A stretch of 64,000 bases of DNA from Cavia porcellus (taxonomy: Eukaryota > Chordata > Mammalia > Rodentia > Caviidae), in NCBI RefSeq assembly GCF_034190915.1, contig NW_026947709.1:124001-188000 (forward strand). Reading direction: 5' to 3'. The translations under genes were made by a program, and so were the position numbers. Positions 25,401 through 33,466 of this stretch are shown piece by piece. Position 1 is the first letter of the stretch. The number at the start of each line of letters is the position of its first letter. Below the pieces are notes generated by a model, which saw nothing but the letters and a program-made list of their open reading frames with translations, did not search any database and was not told the DNA's origin.

Positions 25401-26316
25401 CTGGTCTATAGGTAGCTTCTGTGCTTCAGGCTTTAGGACTATGCCTCTCTTTGTTTTGGCTCCCCTTGTTCAGGTGTCCATTTCTATTGTGATAAGCTCC
25501 AAGGCCCCAGGCAAGGGAGTGGCTGCCCTTCCTCTGGTGTGTCCTTGGATGATTACAGCCTTGGATGAACAGGGTTCAAATATATTGGATCCTGTGCATT
25601 TGAAGAGGAAATGAGTAAAGTTTCATGAGTTAATGTGGACATGCCAGGGAATTGAGGGGCCATGATAGAGACAAAACTTCAGGCCATGGGCTGAAGGCTG
25701 AGGATTCTGTACCTCTAGCTTCTTGAATAGTGGGCCTGCTGAGCAATTGTGTGCTCTCAAATGTAATTTGATGGGTTTTGTTTTAATTTATTTTGTTTTT
25801 TGCTTTGGTTTTTTACATGGAAGGAACTGTACCATGGTTTGAAGAAGCTGGAGTGTCTTACCTAAGAGAAATTTGCAAAAAGGGACAATTCAGCAGCCAA
25901 GAATTTCTCAAATGCCCTTGGCGTTTTAAAAAATGTGACATAAAGTTGAGTGTGTCATGTCCATGTCTCTTTACAAAAGATTTTACCTCCTATTTGATAG
26001 GAATTACTGTTTCTTTGAAAGCTCAACCTGCACTGAAATAAAGATAATCCCTCCTTTCCTGATTCTGCTTGAAACCACATCCTTTCTTAGTTATATTTTC
26101 TTACGCAGCAACACTTGGAGATGACTACAGCGAGAGTTTCCCATTGGTGGAATTTCCACGGAGACACATGAAGTAATACTGCACAACTTCAAGTGAAGTG
26201 CACTGTCCCTTGACAATGGCAAGTCTGGGCAAATCTCTAGTAACTGAAAATCTTATAAAGTCTGAAAGTGAGTGAATGAAAATGGGCCTCTCCACATATG
26301 GACAGGGCCTCTCCTT
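22467..26316. repeat. Macrosatellite unit 7 (long form)
   Basis: Last unit before the provirus-bearing units. Subrepeat A is 321 bp here owing to a shorter T run near 24233, and has several private changes (AGCCTCAATTTG, CTCAAAATTT). The 5' part resembles unit 2 (GAGGTTTTGG near 22891). No gene seen. Confidence 0.95.
24048..24690. repeat. A+B subrepeats of unit 7
   Basis: A 24048-24368 (321 bp, shortened T run), B 24369-24690. Confidence 0.85.
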
Positions 26317-27139
26317 AAGCACACATTTGTGGAAAAAGTAATTATGAGAGACGAATGAACTCCCAAAATGGAATGGAAATTTTCTTGTTTAGGCCTGGAA
26401 CGCTATGGCCTGGAGCCCTGTGGTTCTAACTGGATGAGCAAAGTGTGAGCAGAGATCAAAGTAAAACACACTCCATTTAGGGAACTCGATATTTAACCAG
26501 GTGTCCAGAGAGGTGGCAAACTGTACTTGTGTCAATTTGCTCAAATCCTGTCTTCACAAGAAAGTAAATTCCAGCACGACCAGTGACTAGAGGAGGACAC
26601 ATTTCAAAGGACTTGTAAAAAGTCCAACCCTGAACTTATCCCAACACTGAGTTTAGATGAAAAGTAGCAGAGTCTGTTAGTCTTTCAAGTTTTAATAGGG
26701 GAAACTTATAGCATGCAATAGCTGTTACATGAATAACTTCAGAGCTTTTGGAGAGGTCGAAATCACTATGAGTGAGGGCTTCCCTGACTCGCAAAGTTAA
26801 AAATAGTAAAACAAACAATTTGCAAAACCAATCAACCAATTAAATACAAACACTAAGTCCAAAGGGTTTCACTGGTTTTAAAACCACTTATGGAATGCAC
26901 AACTATTGATGAGGCTTACTCTGCATTCTGCTTTACTCAGGCCTGGTACATGAGCAACTGTGAAAGCAAAATTCAAAATGTTATGTGAAGTGACCATTTC
27001 ATTGTTGAAACCATGACCCAATAGACATTTTCTCTTTTGAAACTTCATACATTATCCATATATGTTCTCAAAGGGAAGGAATACACAGGATTTAGGCTGA
27101 ATTATTTTGTGAGAGTCGACCCCCCTGCTACAACCCCCT

Positions 27140-27329
27140 CCCCAGAGCGGGGAATGAAAGGGTTAACTCCCTAACTCCCCAGAGCGGGGGAATGAAAGGG
27201 TTACCTCCCTAACTCCCCAGAGCGGGGGAATGAAAGGGTTAACTCCCTAACTCCCCAGAGGGGGGGAATGAAAGGGCTAACTCCCTAACTCCCCAGAGTG
27301 GGGGGAATGAAAGGGCTAACTCCCTAACT
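27140..27329 (+). repeat. LTR U3 tandem repeat, 5 x 37-39 bp
   Basis: Five units of the form CCCCAGAGCGGGGG / AATGAAAGGGTTAACTCC / CTAACT. Units differ in G-run length and in GTTAAC versus GCTAAC. In retroviral U3 such direct repeats commonly act as enhancers, but no specific binder is assigned here. Other copies: 35305-35494, 39850-40040, 48016-48205, 52561-52752, 60728-60917. Confidence 0.9.
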
Positions 27330-27495
27330 CCCCAGAGCTATCTGAACGGAGCAGTAAAGAATGCTTCACTCCCTAAACCTTTCCCAGGAGATAATCAGAG
27401 CAGGGCCAAAGGGAATTTCTCTGCTAGTCATTAACCACTAGATGTTCTGTTCTCTGTAAAGATAGAGATAAGCAAAAGAATGTACTGTATAAACA

Positions 27496-27509
27496 GGACC
27501 AGGGGGCAG
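27496..27509 (+). promoter_or_regulatory. CTCF-like motif in LTR
   Basis: GGACCAGGGGGCAG matches the CTCF core pattern CCASYAGRKGGCRS at 12 of 14 positions, including the whole AG-GGGGC centre. Other LTRs read GGACCAGGGGGCAC, at 35661, 40207, 48372, 52919 and 61084. Motif only; binding is inferred. Confidence 0.35.
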
Positions 27510-27609
27510 CTGGCACTCTAAGGTCAACCCAAGACCCTCGGTCTCCATGGTTACTCAGCCCCAGACCCTCAAATCAGCATTAGCCAGGTCCTGCGCCGCT
27601 CAAAATTAA

Positions 27610-27734
27610 CCAATGCGATTTGCTTCTGTAAACTTGCTTGCCTCCTGCGTGTACCTTTAAAAACCCTGCACAAATTCCCCTCGGGGCCCCTCCGCACACG
27701 TTTGCCTGAGGGACCCCATGCGCATGGAAATAAA
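27610..27734 (+). promoter_or_regulatory. LTR core promoter and polyadenylation signal (provirus 1)
   Basis: CCAAT at 27610-27614, TATA-like CTTTAAAAA about 40 bp downstream, and AATAAA at 27729-27734. Initiation is expected about 25-30 bp after the TATA-like box, in the C-rich stretch near 27686. In proviruses 2 and 3 the same elements lie at +12711 and +25423. Confidence 0.6.
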
Positions 27735-27801
27735 CTTTCTTTTCCTCACCAAGAGCTGAGTCCTTGGGGTCTCTTCCCCTGCGGCGTTGGCCCTAACATC
27801 G

Positions 27802-27819
27802 TGGAGGCCCCAGCGAGAT
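27802..27819 (+). other. Primer binding site, tRNA-Thr-like (provirus 1)
   Basis: TGGAGGCCCCAGCGAGAT lies three bases after the LTR. Its first 16 bases are complementary to the 3' end of a mammalian tRNA-Thr (UGU type) including CCA, as I recall that tRNA sequence. This tRNA would prime minus-strand DNA synthesis. Confidence 0.6.
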
Positions 27820-27855
27820 TAGCACGTCTCACGGGAGGTGACCCCAACGGCTCTA

Positions 27856-27864
27856 CCGGTGAGT
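27856..27864 (+). promoter_or_regulatory. Candidate major splice donor (provirus 1)
   Basis: CCG followed by GTGAGT (GT at 27859-27860) in the leader, about 60 bases after the LTR, is a strong donor match upstream of gag, where the donor for spliced env mRNA would be expected. Equivalent GT positions are 40570 and 53282. I could not identify the env acceptor with confidence. Confidence 0.5.
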
Positions 27865-28026
27865 ACGACTGGTCGCTTTTCATACCACCGGTGTTTACGC
27901 CCCGAGCCATACGGCTCCGATCTAGGGGCAATTTTTGTTATCTGTTTCGTACTCTGTTCCCTGGTGACTGGGGGACGCCCCACACGGTTTCCGTGGTTCA
28001 CCGTCTGCGATAGGGTCTCCCTATCG

Positions 28027-28166
28027 ATCTGGGGGATTTCGATTCCCAATCTGTGGTCCGTCTGGGCCAATCTGGAGACACCCTTTGAGGTGACTCATCT
28101 GGGGGATTTCGATTCCCAGTCTGTGGTCCACCCGGGCCAATCTGGAGACACCCTGTAAGGTGTCTC
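28027..28166 (+). repeat. 70-bp tandem duplication in the viral leader
   Basis: Two copies (28027-28096 and 28097-28166) beginning ATCTGGGGGATTTCGATTCC and ending at a GACACCCT-type motif. They lie between splice donor and gag, where gammaretroviruses keep dimerisation and packaging elements; that role is inferred. Copies in proviruses 2 and 3: 40738-40877 and 53450-53589. Confidence 0.85.
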
Positions 28167-28173
28167 ATTTGGA

Positions 28174-28398
28174 GTGAAACTGATGCGTATGCATGTGAAT
28201 GAAGTGGCCGGCCTGATTGTTTTGTGTGTCGTGGGTGCTGTGTTAGGTTATTTGTTGTACCGCGCTTGCGTTAACCACCCTGTGACAATAGAACGTCATG
28301 GGACAGTCGACCTCATCCCCATTGTCCCTCACCCTCGACCATTGGTCGGAGGTGCGGAAGAGGGCTCACGATCTCTCCTTGCAAGTCAAGAAGAGTAA
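28174..28398 (+). CDS. Leader ORF with membrane segment, glycoGag-like, overlaps gag start (provirus 1)
   Basis: A 74-codon frame begins 124 bp upstream of the gag ATG and overlaps gag by about 100 bp in another frame. Residues 11-32 form a hydrophobic segment ([20 protein letters not shown]), preceded by a short basic N-terminus and followed by a polar tail. In several gammaretroviruses the leader encodes an N-terminal extension of Gag (glycoGag) with a single membrane span. Position and hydrophobicity fit that, but here the frame is not continuous with gag. It may be a separate small membrane protein or a frame-shifted relic. Expression is unproven; no signal beyond an ATG supports the start. 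Confidence 0.45.
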   Translation: MKLMRMHVNEVAGLIVLCVVGAVLGYLLYRACVNHPVTIERHGTVDLIPIVPHPRPLVGGAEEGSRSLLASQEE

Positions 28399-28990
28399 GT
28401 GGTAGGATTTCTGCTCGACTGAGTGGCCTGCTTTCTCTGTGGGGTGGCCACCAGAGGGGACTTTTCATCTGCCCCTCATTCTAGCAGTTAAGGACGGCAT
28501 CTTCCGCCCCGGACAAAGGGGGCACCCTGATCAAGTCGCTTACATCCTGGTATGGCAGGACCTCAGGGAGGAACCCCCATTATGGGTAAAATCCTTTCTT
28601 CCCCCTTCTGACTCATCTGTACCAAAGCTTTTAGCTCTGAAAAGACCTCCCAATTCGGCTCCGGTCCTGCCCGAGTCTCAGCCTGATCTACCCTTACTCG
28701 ACTATGACCAGCCTCCTCCTTCCCAGCCGACTCAACCTCCTCCGTACGCACTCTCTCCTCCAGCCTCCTCGTCCGAATCGAGTGCTGCTTCTCCGTCAGC
28801 CCCCTCTTCACCTGAGCTAAATTCCTCTTCTCCTCCGGTACCCACGTCCCCTCTATATCCCCACTCCCTGCGATGGCTTGCCCCGAGCCCACACCTCCGG
28901 GGCCCACGGGCCCAGCCCAGAACACTCGGAGCAAGCTACGGCCTGAGGATCCAGTCGTTGCCCTCCCTCTCCGTCCCTATGGGCCCATGA
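28298..28990 (+). pseudogene. gag: gag 5' segment, MA-p12 (provirus 1, broken)
   Basis: Gag is the structural polyprotein; this part holds matrix and p12. The start is the ATG at 28298, chosen because it gives Met-Gly-Gln, the N-myristoylation start typical of gammaretroviral Gag. Codon 36, CAG in proviruses 2 and 3, is TAG here (28403-28405), so translation would stop after 35 residues. Downstream the frame is open to 28990. The Pro/Ser-rich p12 part contains a PPPY late-domain motif, which normally recruits NEDD4-type ligases for budding. The reading frame of capsid is shifted by one relative to this segment, with the change somewhere in 28816-28987. Confidence 0.85.
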
Positions 28991-29898
28991 TAGACGATGG
29001 GACAGATGGAGGGCAGATGCCCGCTTTACAGTACTGGCCTTTTTCTACCTCAGATCTCTATAACTGGAAAAACAATAACCCTCCTTTTTCTGATGATCCT
29101 TCTAAGCTAACAGGTCTAATGGATTCTGTTATGTTCTCCCACCAACCCACATGGGATGACTGTCAACAGCTCCTAGGGGTCCTGTTCACCACCGAGGAAA
29201 GAGACCACATCCTCCTGGAAGCCCGGAAAGCTGTTCCCGGAGAGGATGGCAGACCCACCCAGAGACCAGACCGGATCGATGACTTCTTCCCCTTAAAGCG
29301 CCCCAACTGGGACCCCAACTCACCTGCTGGTAGGCAGCATCTTTCTATCTATCGCCAGACTCAAATGGCAGGTCTCCGGGCGGCCGCAAGGCGCCCCACT
29401 AATCTGGCCAAGGTAAGAGAAGTTACCCAAGGACCTACTGAGACTCCCTCAGTTTTTCTAGAACGCCTGATGGAAGCTTACTGGCGATATACACCTTTTA
29501 ACCCTGAGGAGGAAGGCCGAAAAGGCTCGATAGCTATGGCCTTTATAGGACAATCGGCCCCTGATATAAGACGTAAGCTCCAAAGGCTAGATGGTCTCCA
29601 AGACCTGACTCTGAGGGATCTTGTTAAGGAAGCTGAAAAGGTCTACTATAAGCGGGAGACAGAGGAAGAGAAAGAGTTAGCTAGGGACAAAAGACGAAAC
29701 AAGGAATTAACTAAGATGTTGGCCACAGTTATTCAGGGAAAACCTGAGCCAGGAAAGGGAAAGCCCACTCGCCCTCCATTAGACCCTGATCAATGTGCAT
29801 ATTGTAAGGAAAAAGGACACCTGATCAAAGACTGTGAAAAGTTAAAAAAGAAACGGGCCAAAGAAGAACGAGAAAGACAGTCCTCACAGCGATCCTGA
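28873..29898 (+). pseudogene. gag: gag 3' segment, CA-NC (provirus 1, broken)
   Basis: This frame encodes capsid and nucleocapsid. Capsid starts near the PLRPYGPM stretch, residues about 33-40 of the segment. The major homology region is at about residues 186-206 ([18 protein letters not shown]). A single CCHC zinc knuckle, C308-X2-C311-X4-H316-X4-C321, is typical of gammaretroviral NC. The segment is out of frame with MA-p12 and has only an internal ATG, so it would not be made as normal Gag. It ends early: CGA has become TGA at 29896-29898, a CpG transition, 11 codons before the usual UAG at 29929-29931. Confidence 0.88.
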
Positions 29899-29931
29899 GC
29901 CCCCATGCTCGCCCTAGATGAAGAAGACTAG

Positions 29932-32900
29932 GGACTTCGGGGCTCGGATCCCCTCCCCGAGCTCAGGGTAATGTTTAAAGTGGAGGGGACTCCCGTGGAA
30001 TTCGAGGTCGATACGGGAGCTGTTTATTCGGCCTTACAAGCCCCCTTAGGGGCCCTTTCAACTAAGAAATCATTAGTTCAAGGGGCTAACGGGAGCAAAT
30101 ATCGCTCGTGGACCACTGAGCGCACAGTTGACTTAGGCAAGGGAAAAGTAAAACACTCCTTTCTGGTTATTCCCGAATGTCCTGCTCCCCTCTTGGGACG
30201 GGACTTATTAACCAAACTGGGGGCAAAGATTTCCTTTGAGCCCCAAGGACCTCAAGTAACATTCCGTAACCCAAAGGTTGGGCAACCTATGGTTACGGTG
30301 TTATCTCTAAAACTGGAAGATGAATATAGGCTCTACGACCACCAGGATCCCCAGCCTATCGCCCCAGCCTGGCTGACTGATTTTAAAGAATCCTGGGCCG
30401 AGACGGCTGGACTCGGGCTGGCAAGCCAGCAACCGCCTGTAGTGGTTACTTTAAAAACCACTGCCTCCCCTATTCGGGTCAAGCAATATCCCATTAATAG
30501 AGAAGCTCACCTAGGGATTAAGGTGCACATACAGAGACTTTTAGACCAAGGGGTATTAACTCCTTGTCGGTCTGCATGGAATACTCCGTTACTCCCGGTC
30601 AAAAAGCCCGGGACGAATGACTACAGACCGGTACAGGACCTAAGGGAGGTCAATAGCAGGGTAGAAGACATTCACCCCACCGTACCCAATCCCTATAATC
30701 TCCTCAGTGGGTTAAATCCCTCAAGGACTTGGTATACTGTTCTGGATTTAAAGGATGCCTTTTTCTGTTTGCCTTTACACAAAGATAGCCAGCCCTTATT
30801 TGCATTTGAATGGACGGACCCTGAGACTGGGTCCGCCGGACAACTAACCTGGACGCGCCTCCCACAGGGCTTCAAAAACAGCCCAACCATCTTTGATGAA
30901 GCCCTACATAAGGATTTAGCCCCCTTTCGGGCTCAACACCCAAGCCTCACCCTTCTTCAATATGTAGATGACTTGCTGCTGGCTGCGGACTCTGAGGGTG
31001 ACTGCACAAGCGGAACTCAGGACCTTTTACGTGAGTTGGCTATCCTGGGGTATAGGGCATCAGCAAAAAAGGCTCAAATTTGTAAGCGAGAGGTAATTTT
31101 TCTGGGCTACTCCTTAAAAGGGGGACAAAGGTGGCTCACTGAGGCCAGAAAACAGACTGTGGTCCAGATTCCCCCTCCAAAGAGTCAAAAACAATTACGA
31201 GAGTTCCTGGGCACTGCGGGGTTCTGCCGGTTACGGATCCCCGGATTCGCAACTTTGGCAGCTCCCCTATATCCGTTACTGAAGGGGGGATCTCCCTTTA
31301 TCTGGAAAAAAGATCACCAGCAGGCCTTTGATGCCATCAAGCGGGCTCTCCTGTCCGCTCCGGCCCTGGCTCTTCCTAATGTGGATAAGCCCTTTACTCT
31401 CTTCATGGAAGAAAAAAAAGGAATAGCGAGAGGAGTGCTGACCCAGGCCTTTGGGCCATGGAGGCGTCCGGTGGCTTACCTCTCAAAAAGACTGGACACT
31501 GTGGCAAGCGGGTGGCCACCCTGCCTAAAGGCCATCGCAGCAGCTGCCTTGCTCATTAAAGACGCTGACAAATTGACTTTGGGACAGAAAATAACAATCA
31601 TTGCCCCGCACACGCTAGAAAGCATCATCCGCCAGCCTCCAGATAGGTGGCTCTCAAATGCCAGAGTTACTCGTTATCAGAGCCTCTTGCTCAACAAGGA
31701 CAAGATAACTTTTGGACCCCTGGTGACTCTCAACCCGGCGACCCTGCTGCCGGAAGAAGCTTCGGAACCCGTCCTCCATACCTGCCAGGACGTCTTGGCA
31801 GAAGAGGCCGGAGTACGACCGGACTTATTGGATTGCCCCCTACCCAATGCAGAGGTGACCTACTTCACTGACGGGAGTAGCTTTTTGATTCAAGGTAAGC
31901 GGTATGCGGGGGCGGCTGTGACTGATTATTCCAATGTTATATGGACAGCCAGACTAGAGGACGGGTCCTCGGCCCAAAAGGCCGAACTGATTGCTTTGAC
32001 TAAGGCTCTGGAGCTCGCTAAAGGAAAGCGAGCGAACATTTACACGGATAGCCGATATGCTTTTGCAACGGCCCACATCCACGGGGCCATATACCGCCAG
32101 CGGGGGCTTCTGACCTCCGCAGGAAAAGAAATAAAACACAAACAGGAAATCCTCCAGTTGCTCGCTGCAGTTATGTTGCCCCAGAAGGTGGCGATAATAC
32201 ACTGTAACAGCCACCAGAAAGGGACTGATCCCGTCACAAGGGGAAACAACCTGGCCGATCAGGCAGCAAAATCTGCAGCCATGGGAGACTCACAGATGTT
32301 GGTGACTGATGTCAAAGATTCTCCTCAAAAGGAGAAAGCTCAGATTAACCAAACCCCTGAAACACCTGATTTGACTGCTTACATACAACAGGCCCACCGG
32401 CTCACTCATTTGGGAGCTAAAAAGCTAAGCCTACTGGCCCAACGCCAAGACTTCCCAGGGGCATCCCCCACTGCCATACGTCAGGTCGCCAATCGGGTGG
32501 TGGCTAATTGTGAGGCATGTCAATTGACCAATGCCTACCCTGCCAAGCTGGCCCCCGGCAAAAGGCTACGCGGCACCAGACCTGGACAATACTGGGAAGT
32601 GGACTTTACAGAAGTTAAGCCTGCCCGATGCGGACTAAAATATCTGCTAGTTTTTGTAGACACCTTTTCTGGATGGACTGAGGCTTTTCCTACCAAAAAG
32701 GAAACCGCTGCCGTGGTAACTAAAAAATTGATGGAAGAAATATTTCCCCGGTTCGGATTGCCAAAGGTAATAGGGTCTGATAATGGACCGGCGTTTGTGG
32801 CTAAGGTAAGTCAGGGACTGGCCAACATATTGGGGATTGATTGGAAATTACATTGTGCTTATAGACCCCAAAGTTCAGGACAGGTAGAGAGAATGAATAG

Positions 32901-33444
32901 AACTATTAAGGAGACCCTCACTAAATTGGCTCATGAGACTGGCTTAAAAGATTGGACGATGCTCCTGCCGTATGCCCTTTTTCGCGCGCGAAACACCCCG
33001 TCTACCAAACCCCCTAACCTTACTCCCTTCGAAATCCTTTTTGGCACCCCACCCCCCATTCGAGATCTCACTCCCTTAACTGAGCATGCTGCCTTGTTGC
33101 CAACCTCCCTGTCTGACAGGCTCATCGCCCTTGACAACCTGCAGAGGGACGTGTGGACGCAGCTAGCCTCGGCCTATGCTCCCAGTGAGTTCCCCGCGCC
33201 ACATCCGTACCAGGTGGGAGACTTTGTGTTCGTCCGGCGCCACCAACAAGAGACTCTACAGCCTCGCTGGAAAGGACCGTACCAGGTCCTATTGACTACT
33301 CCTACAGCGGTAAAGGTTGACGGAGTCGCCTCTTGGATCCACGCGTCACACCTAAAGCCTGCCTCGGCACCAGTGGACGGCTCCTGGGAACTCAAACGGT
33401 CTGATAACCCCCTGAAGCTAAAGTTGCGCCGAAGGACCCCCTGA
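29932..33444 (+). CDS. pol: pro-pol polyprotein region (provirus 1)
   Basis: Encodes protease, reverse transcriptase, RNase H and integrase. It begins right after the UAG (29929-29931), as gammaretroviral Pol is made by readthrough from Gag; the first internal Met is at 29971 (numbering below starts there, 1157 residues). Protease active site is DTGA at 14-17. RT has YVDD at 331-334. RNase H starts near the FTDGSS at 632-637. Integrase has the zinc motif H809-X3-H813...C847-X2-C850, catalytic D878, D937 and E973 (DD35E), and a C-terminal GPY/F-type region (RWKGPYQV). Length and domain order are normal. With Gag broken upstream, normal Gag-Pol expression is not expected. One palm/connection residue in the RLxIPGF motif is Arg, where the family usually has Trp. 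Confidence 0.95.
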   Translation, partial: GLRGSDPLPELRVMFKVEGTPVEFEVDTGAVYSALQAPLGALSTKKSLVQGANGSKYRSWTTERTVDLGKGKVKHSFLVIPECPAPLLGRDLLTKLGAKISFEPQGPQVTFRNPKVGQPMVTVLSLKLEDEYRLYDHQDPQPIAPAWLTDFKESWAETAGLGLASQQPPVVVTLKTTASPIRVKQYPINREAHLGIKVHIQRLLDQGVLTPCRSAWNTPLLPVKKPGTNDYRPVQDLREVNSRVEDIHPTVPNPYNLLSGLNPSRTWYTVLDLKDAFFCLPLHKDSQPLFAFEWTDPETGSAGQLTWTRLPQGFKNSPTIFDEALHKDLAPFRAQHPSLTLLQYVDDLLLAADSEGDCTSGTQDLLRELAILGYRASAKKAQICKREVIFLGYSLKGGQRWLTEARKQTVVQIPPPKSQKQLREFLGTAGFCRLRIPGFATLAAPLYPLLKGGSPFIWKKDHQQAFDAIKRALLSAPALALPNVDKPFTLFMEEKKGIARGVLTQAFGPWRRPVAYLSKRLDTVASGWPPCLKAIAAAALLIKDADKLTLGQKITIIAPHTLESIIRQPPDRWLSNARVTRYQSLLLNKDKITFGPLVTLNPATLLPEEASEPVLHTCQDVLAEEAGVRPDLLDCPLPNAEVTYFTDGSSFLIQGKRYAGAAVTDYSNVIWTARLEDGSSAQKAELIALTKALELAKGKRANIYTDSRYAFATAHIHGAIYRQRGLLTSAGKEIKHKQEILQLLAAVMLPQKVAIIHCNSHQKGTDPVTRGNNLADQAAKSAAMGDSQMLVTDVKDSPQKEKAQINQTPETPDLTAYIQQAHRLTHLGAKKLSLLAQRQDFPGASPTAIRQVANRVVANCEACQLTNAYPAKLAPGKRLRGTRPGQYWEVDFTEVKPARCGLKYLLVFVDTFSGWTEAFPTKKETAAVVTKKLMEEIFPRFGLPKVIGSDNGPAFVAKVSQGLANILGIDWKLHCAYRPQSSGQVERMNRTIKETLTKLAHETGLKDWTMLLPYALFRARNTPSTKPPNLTPFEILFGTPPPIRDLTPLTEHAALLPTSLSDRLIALDNLQRDVWTQLASAYAPSEFPAPHPYQVGDFVFVRRHQQETLQPRWKGPYQVLLTTPTAVKVDGVASWIHASHLKPASAPVDGSWELKRSDNPLKLKLRRRTP

Positions 33445-33466
33445 GATTATTCAGAGTACTACCCTT

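Larger units (their letters stand above)
27108..27798 (+). repeat. 5' LTR of provirus 1 (691 bp)
   Basis: U3 begins with five G-rich tandem repeats (27140-27329), then GATA-type motifs, a CCAAT box at 27610-27614 and a TATA-like CTTTAAAAA near 27653-27661. AATAAA at 27729-27734 places R at roughly 27686-27752 and leaves a short U5. It has nine substitutions relative to its own 3' LTR. Seven occur in no other LTR here; the other two (C in TCTCCATGG, G in CCTGAGGG) are shared by all three 5' LTRs against all three 3' LTRs. Confidence 0.95.

Noticed and set aside
27525..27556. Near X-box in the LTR (minus strand GTAACCATGGAGAC) that would link viral and host motifs
   Set aside because: It misses the consensus in the last half-site, and the 3' LTRs have a further change in the centre. 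Too weak to call.
27702..28158. 103- and 106-codon frames in the LTR/leader of each provirus and minus-strand frames opposite the leader
   Set aside because: They cross the LTR end, PBS and splice donor, overlap each other in different frames, and include the direct repeat. They look like chance frames in GC-rich leader.
30693..33395. Minus-strand and alternative-frame ORFs over pol and env (for example 31954-32214 minus, 31647-31871 plus, 33451-33693 minus, 34498-34755 minus)
   Set aside because: They are shadows of the real pol and env frames. No antisense gene of known gammaretroviruses is expected there.
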